A stretch of DNA of 6,006 nt from Bacteroidota bacterium. Its GTDB lineage: Bacteria > Bacteroidota > Bacteroidia > Chitinophagales > LD1. Each line of letters opens with the position of its first letter. Within the stretch, counting starts at the first letter, position 1. The notes under the pieces were generated by a model. It saw nothing but the letters and a program-made list of their open reading frames with translations. It did no database searches and was not told where the DNA came from. Of the stretch, positions 3,763-6,006 are shown in pieces. The translations under genes were made by a program, and so were the position numbers. The stretch spans positions 1 through 6,006 of the forward strand of contig JAQBNQ010000170.1 of NCBI GenBank assembly GCA_028288545.1. Direction: 5' to 3'.

Positions 3763-5406
3763 CTATGCATATTGCTTTACAATTTCTTCTATAAACTTCC
3801 TTAAGGGAAGAGCTGGCTGAAGCCCGCGAATGTATTCTTCTTCGCTGCCTTTCGCCTTTAGGGAGAATACTTTTTTGACTGTTTGCGAAAGTTGTTTGTT
3901 CGCGGAAAAAGCGGATGAGTCGGCCATTAATATTACACACCAGTTGCGCAGAAGATGTTTGATTGTTTCGTCTTCTTCTGGTTTCCCCAACTTTAATATT
4001 TTGATCAGTTTGTTGTAGCAAGCTGATTGGGCCTTTGCCCTGTTTCCATTGAAGTATTTCTTTACAAGGTTGAAATAAACTAAACTCAAATCTGTAGCAT
4101 CAAAACTTACAGGCTTTTTACCAAGGATCAACTCCAGCCTGGAATTGGCCAATTTGTTCAACACAGATGCAGGTGTGCGATAGTGGGGGATAGATAATTG
4201 CTTCTGCGCCTCAGCTTCTGCAATTAATTTTTGCTCTTGTTTAATTGGACGGAAGCCCATTTTATGGTAGACCCAAAACGCGCCGGACTTTATTCCATCA
4301 CTGTTGTGCTTTCCAATTTGGTATGGGTCTGCAGTAAAGCGCTTGAGGCGAAAAGCATGTTTATGCGCCTTTAAAATTTGTTCAAAAGTGTGCAGGGATT
4401 CGCCGCCGCGATAGGGAACAAAAACATTAAATGCTATCCGGCTGCTATCAAACAGTACCCAGGAGCCTCCATAACTTATTGGCAGGCCATTTTTGAAAAC
4501 AACATAGGCCATATAACTATCAATAGGTCTTCTTCTATTGATGGTCATGCTAAACAGGGCAATGGAAAGTCCACGCGATAGTTTGTAGTAGGAGATAAGC
4601 GAAGGGGAGGAAAAGGTAATGGGGTCAATTTCCCGCAAGTAGCGGACCAATATCATCCTGCCACATTCCAGCACTTTTTCTGCTTCGCTTTCGCTTAGTT
4701 TTATTTTTAGTGGTTTATCGCGTTCATGTTCTTCCATGTTAGCCTTTTTAATAAACGCTTTATGGTAATATACTGAAGTGAGGTTTTTAAGTAAGTGCAA
4801 ATGTTGGTTGATGTTGACTACTACATTAATGGCAAGGGCTGTCCACAATTCATCTTTTACCTCCGGGCGAATTGGCGATTGATCGAAAGCCGCTATCAGG
4901 GTATCCAACAGGTCTTCGCCGTCGGCGGTACATTTTTTGATCCATAGCTGCCAGGTGCTGTTTTCGTCCTGCATTATTTCGGATTCAACAAGTGGCAGCA
5001 CAACAGACAGAATGGATTTCATCTGCCAGGTGGGTTCGGATATAGATTCTATGTAAACATTTTCTCTATACTTTGCCTTTAACCATTTAACCATTTCAAA
5101 ACTATATTCGGCACAAACCTGGGTGCCTGTAATTCCGGAATTAAAAACGCGGTAACGGATGTTTTCATCGCCCTTTAGATAAGCCGCCAACTGGTTCAGT
5201 CGGGTCTCTGCTAAATCAAAAACAACTTTGTTATCGGGATAAGCCATTAAAAACAACAGGGTATTATTGCAGGTATTTATGGATTCGTAGCTTTTTAATT
5301 CTTCGCAGCGAAGTTTTTGTAGCAAATTCAATTTCTGATCTGCAAGGCCAGTGCCATATTGATTGCGAATGGTGAAGAGTTGGGAAACAAGTTGTTGCTG
5401 ATTCAT
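3763..5406 (-). CDS. Hypothetical protein with GNAT-like segment, 547 aa
   Basis: I cannot name this protein. There is no signal peptide or transmembrane helix, so it is likely cytoplasmic. Residues 1-260 look mainly helical and contain several Trp residues. Residues 297-390 look like a GNAT acetyltransferase-type fold: strands YMAYVVFKNGLPISYGG and SRIAFNVFVPYRG, then GESLHTFEQILKAHKHAFRL and the ending SGAFWVYHKMGFRPI, which matches the typical GNAT C-terminal 'FY.k.GFrp'. PYRGGES stands where GNATs place their acetyl-CoA pyrophosphate loop, but the classical R/QxxGxG/A is not clearly present, so catalytic activity is uncertain. Residues 391-547 are helical and Lys-rich. The start at 5406 is preferred; an ATG at 5410 is in another frame. 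The leader is A-rich (TTAATAAAAAAATG). It stands alone on the minus strand, divergent from the TonB receptor across 152 nt. No substrate or pathway can be inferred from the neighbours. Confidence 0.88.
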   Translation of the reverse strand: MNQQQLVSQLFTIRNQYGTGLADQKLNLLQKLRCEELKSYESINTCNNTLLFLMAYPDNKVVFDLAETRLNQLAAYLKGDENIRYRVFNSGITGTQVCAEYSFEMVKWLKAKYRENVYIESISEPTWQMKSILSVVLPLVESEIMQDENSTWQLWIKKCTADGEDLLDTLIAAFDQSPIRPEVKDELWTALAINVVVNINQHLHLLKNLTSVYYHKAFIKKANMEEHERDKPLKIKLSESEAEKVLECGRMILVRYLREIDPITFSSPSLISYYKLSRGLSIALFSMTINRRRPIDSYMAYVVFKNGLPISYGGSWVLFDSSRIAFNVFVPYRGGESLHTFEQILKAHKHAFRLKRFTADPYQIGKHNSDGIKSGAFWVYHKMGFRPIKQEQKLIAEAEAQKQLSIPHYRTPASVLNKLANSRLELILGKKPVSFDATDLSLVYFNLVKKYFNGNRAKAQSACYNKLIKILKLGKPEEDETIKHLLRNWCVILMADSSAFSANKQLSQTVKKVFSLKAKGSEEEYIRGLQPALPLRKFIEEIVKQYA

Positions 5407-5454
5407 TCATTTTTTTATTAAGGCGCGAAAATAAAGGAAGTACAGGATATGTTT

Positions 5455-5466
5455 TTTAAGCTTAAA
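5455..5466. repeat. 12-bp palindrome in the divergent intergenic region
   Basis: TTTAAGCTTAAA is a perfect palindrome lying 48 nt upstream of the 547-aa gene and 92 nt upstream of the TonB-receptor gene. In A/T-rich sequence a 12-bp palindrome is near the number expected by chance in 6 kb, so an operator role is only possible. The rest of 5407-5558 shows no convincing promoter pair. Confidence 0.25.
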
Positions 5467-5558
5467 CTGAATAAGATTTTTCAAATTACTTTTCATTTCT
5501 TATTATCGCTAAACAGGGTTGAGGCAATTGAACTTATTCTAAATAGTTTTTAGCAAGG

Positions 5559-6006
5559 ATGAAGAAAAAATTACTCTTAGTTTTTCCAATTTTATTTTTC
5601 AGTTCCATTGTTTTCTCACAGGAGATTACAGGCGTTGTTTTGGACAACCAGGGCGGCGAGGCGATGATTGGTGTTACTATTGCTGTAAAGGGAACCTCAA
5701 CCGGAACTGTTACTAATGAAGAGGGACGATTTCAATTAAAAATAACCCAACAACTTCCCGTAACGCTTGTATTTTCGTACATCGGTTATGCGGCACAGGA
5801 GTTTGTTCTTAAAAGTCCTGCAGATTTAAAGCGTTCGTTCAATATTAAATTGAAATCAGCAGAAAAAGTTTTTGTAGCTGTTGAGATCGTTGATACACGG
5901 ATAACTCAAAAGCAAAAGGAGTCGCCCCTTACCATTGAAAGTATGGGATTGCAGCAGATCAAATCAAAGGCTTCCTCTACCTTCTATGAAGGCTTAAGCA
6001 CTCTTA
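5559..6006 (+). CDS. TonB-dependent outer-membrane receptor, N-terminal part (carboxypeptidase-regulatory-like domain and start of plug)
   Basis: The frame opens at the ATG at 5559 and stays open for 149 codons to the window edge. Residues 1-20 are a signal peptide (MKKKLLLVFPILFFSSIVFS, cleavage before QEI). Residues 22-100 form a CarboxypepD_reg-like beta-sandwich: ITGVVLDNQGGEAMIGVTI, GTSTGTVTNEEGRFQL and LVFSYIGYAAQEFVL are the standard motifs of this domain in Bacteroidota receptors. From about 108 the plug region starts with VDTRITQKQKESPLTIESM and ASSTFYEGL. These match a widespread Bacteroidota receptor group with 'RITEKQKESPLTVE... NFYEGL' in the plug. Such receptors import large or scarce substrates (siderophores, vitamins, glycans) using TonB energy. 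The substrate cannot be read from the N-terminus, and no SusD partner is visible because the window ends. AAGG directly abuts the ATG, too close to act as a normal ribosome site. Confidence 0.93.
   Translation, partial: MKKKLLLVFPILFFSSIVFSQEITGVVLDNQGGEAMIGVTIAVKGTSTGTVTNEEGRFQLKITQQLPVTLVFSYIGYAAQEFVLKSPADLKRSFNIKLKSAEKVFVAVEIVDTRITQKQKESPLTIESMGLQQIKSKASSTFYEGLSTL

Noticed and set aside
3683..4581. ORFs at 3683-4021 (minus), 3830-4018 (plus) and 4378-4581 (plus)
   Set aside because: All overlap the 547-aa gene in other frames; none has a signal, motif or plausible start context.
5519..5551. Promoter for the TonB receptor (TTG, 22 nt, TAGTTTTT)
   Set aside because: The second box lacks the final G, and the start would fall at or within a few bases of the ATG, so there is no room for a leader.

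Overview
The window looks like a chromosomal segment of a Bacteroidota bacterium, probably Chitinophagaceae/Sphingobacteriia-like. The signs are moderate A+T content, A-rich leaders with few Shine-Dalgarno sites, candidate promoters of the Bacteroidota type (TTTG-like box, then TAnnTTTG), and a TonB-dependent outer-membrane receptor with an N-terminal carboxypeptidase-regulatory-like domain. The assignment rests on gene style, not on a marker gene.

Layout, left to right. (1) 1-211, minus: 5' end of an exported protein with a beta-propeller-like motif, cut by the window edge. (2) 386-1747, plus: a 453-aa all-helical cytoplasmic protein of unknown function. (3) 1754-1783: a hairpin between convergent genes, best read as the terminator of the minus-strand gene. 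(4) 1811-2215, minus: a 134-aa small secreted protein. (5) 2297-2695, minus: a stand-alone Smr-domain protein. (6) 2713-3243: a stretch with no conventional gene but dense in structure. On the minus strand, in transcript order, it holds a candidate promoter, a tRNA-like RNA of 149 nt, a 16-bp perfect palindrome, a 36-codon hydrophobic ORF and a strong intrinsic terminator with a GCAA tetraloop. (7) 3244-3708, plus: an Lrp/AsnC-family regulator, divergent from the tRNA-like unit. (8) 3763-5406, minus: a 547-aa orphan protein with a GNAT-like segment. (9) 5559-6006, plus: the start of a TonB-dependent receptor, running off the window.

The most unusual part is the tRNA-like element at 2955-3103 (minus). 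It has a 7-bp acceptor stem, a Leu-type D-arm, a 5-bp anticodon-like stem and a canonical T-arm. Its variable region, however, is about 80 nt and carries a 13-bp hairpin, and its 'anticodon' would be GUC. It appears to share one transcript of about 400 nt with a tiny single-pass membrane protein. The transcript ends only about 20 nt before the Smr gene. The divergent Lrp-type regulator has two A/T-rich dyads between its start and this unit, which suggests a regulated pair. That link is inference; the folds and ORFs can be read directly.

The other genes are ordinary Bacteroidota genes, several without a known role, and nothing else ties them into one pathway. No IS element, CRISPR array or phage gene was seen.
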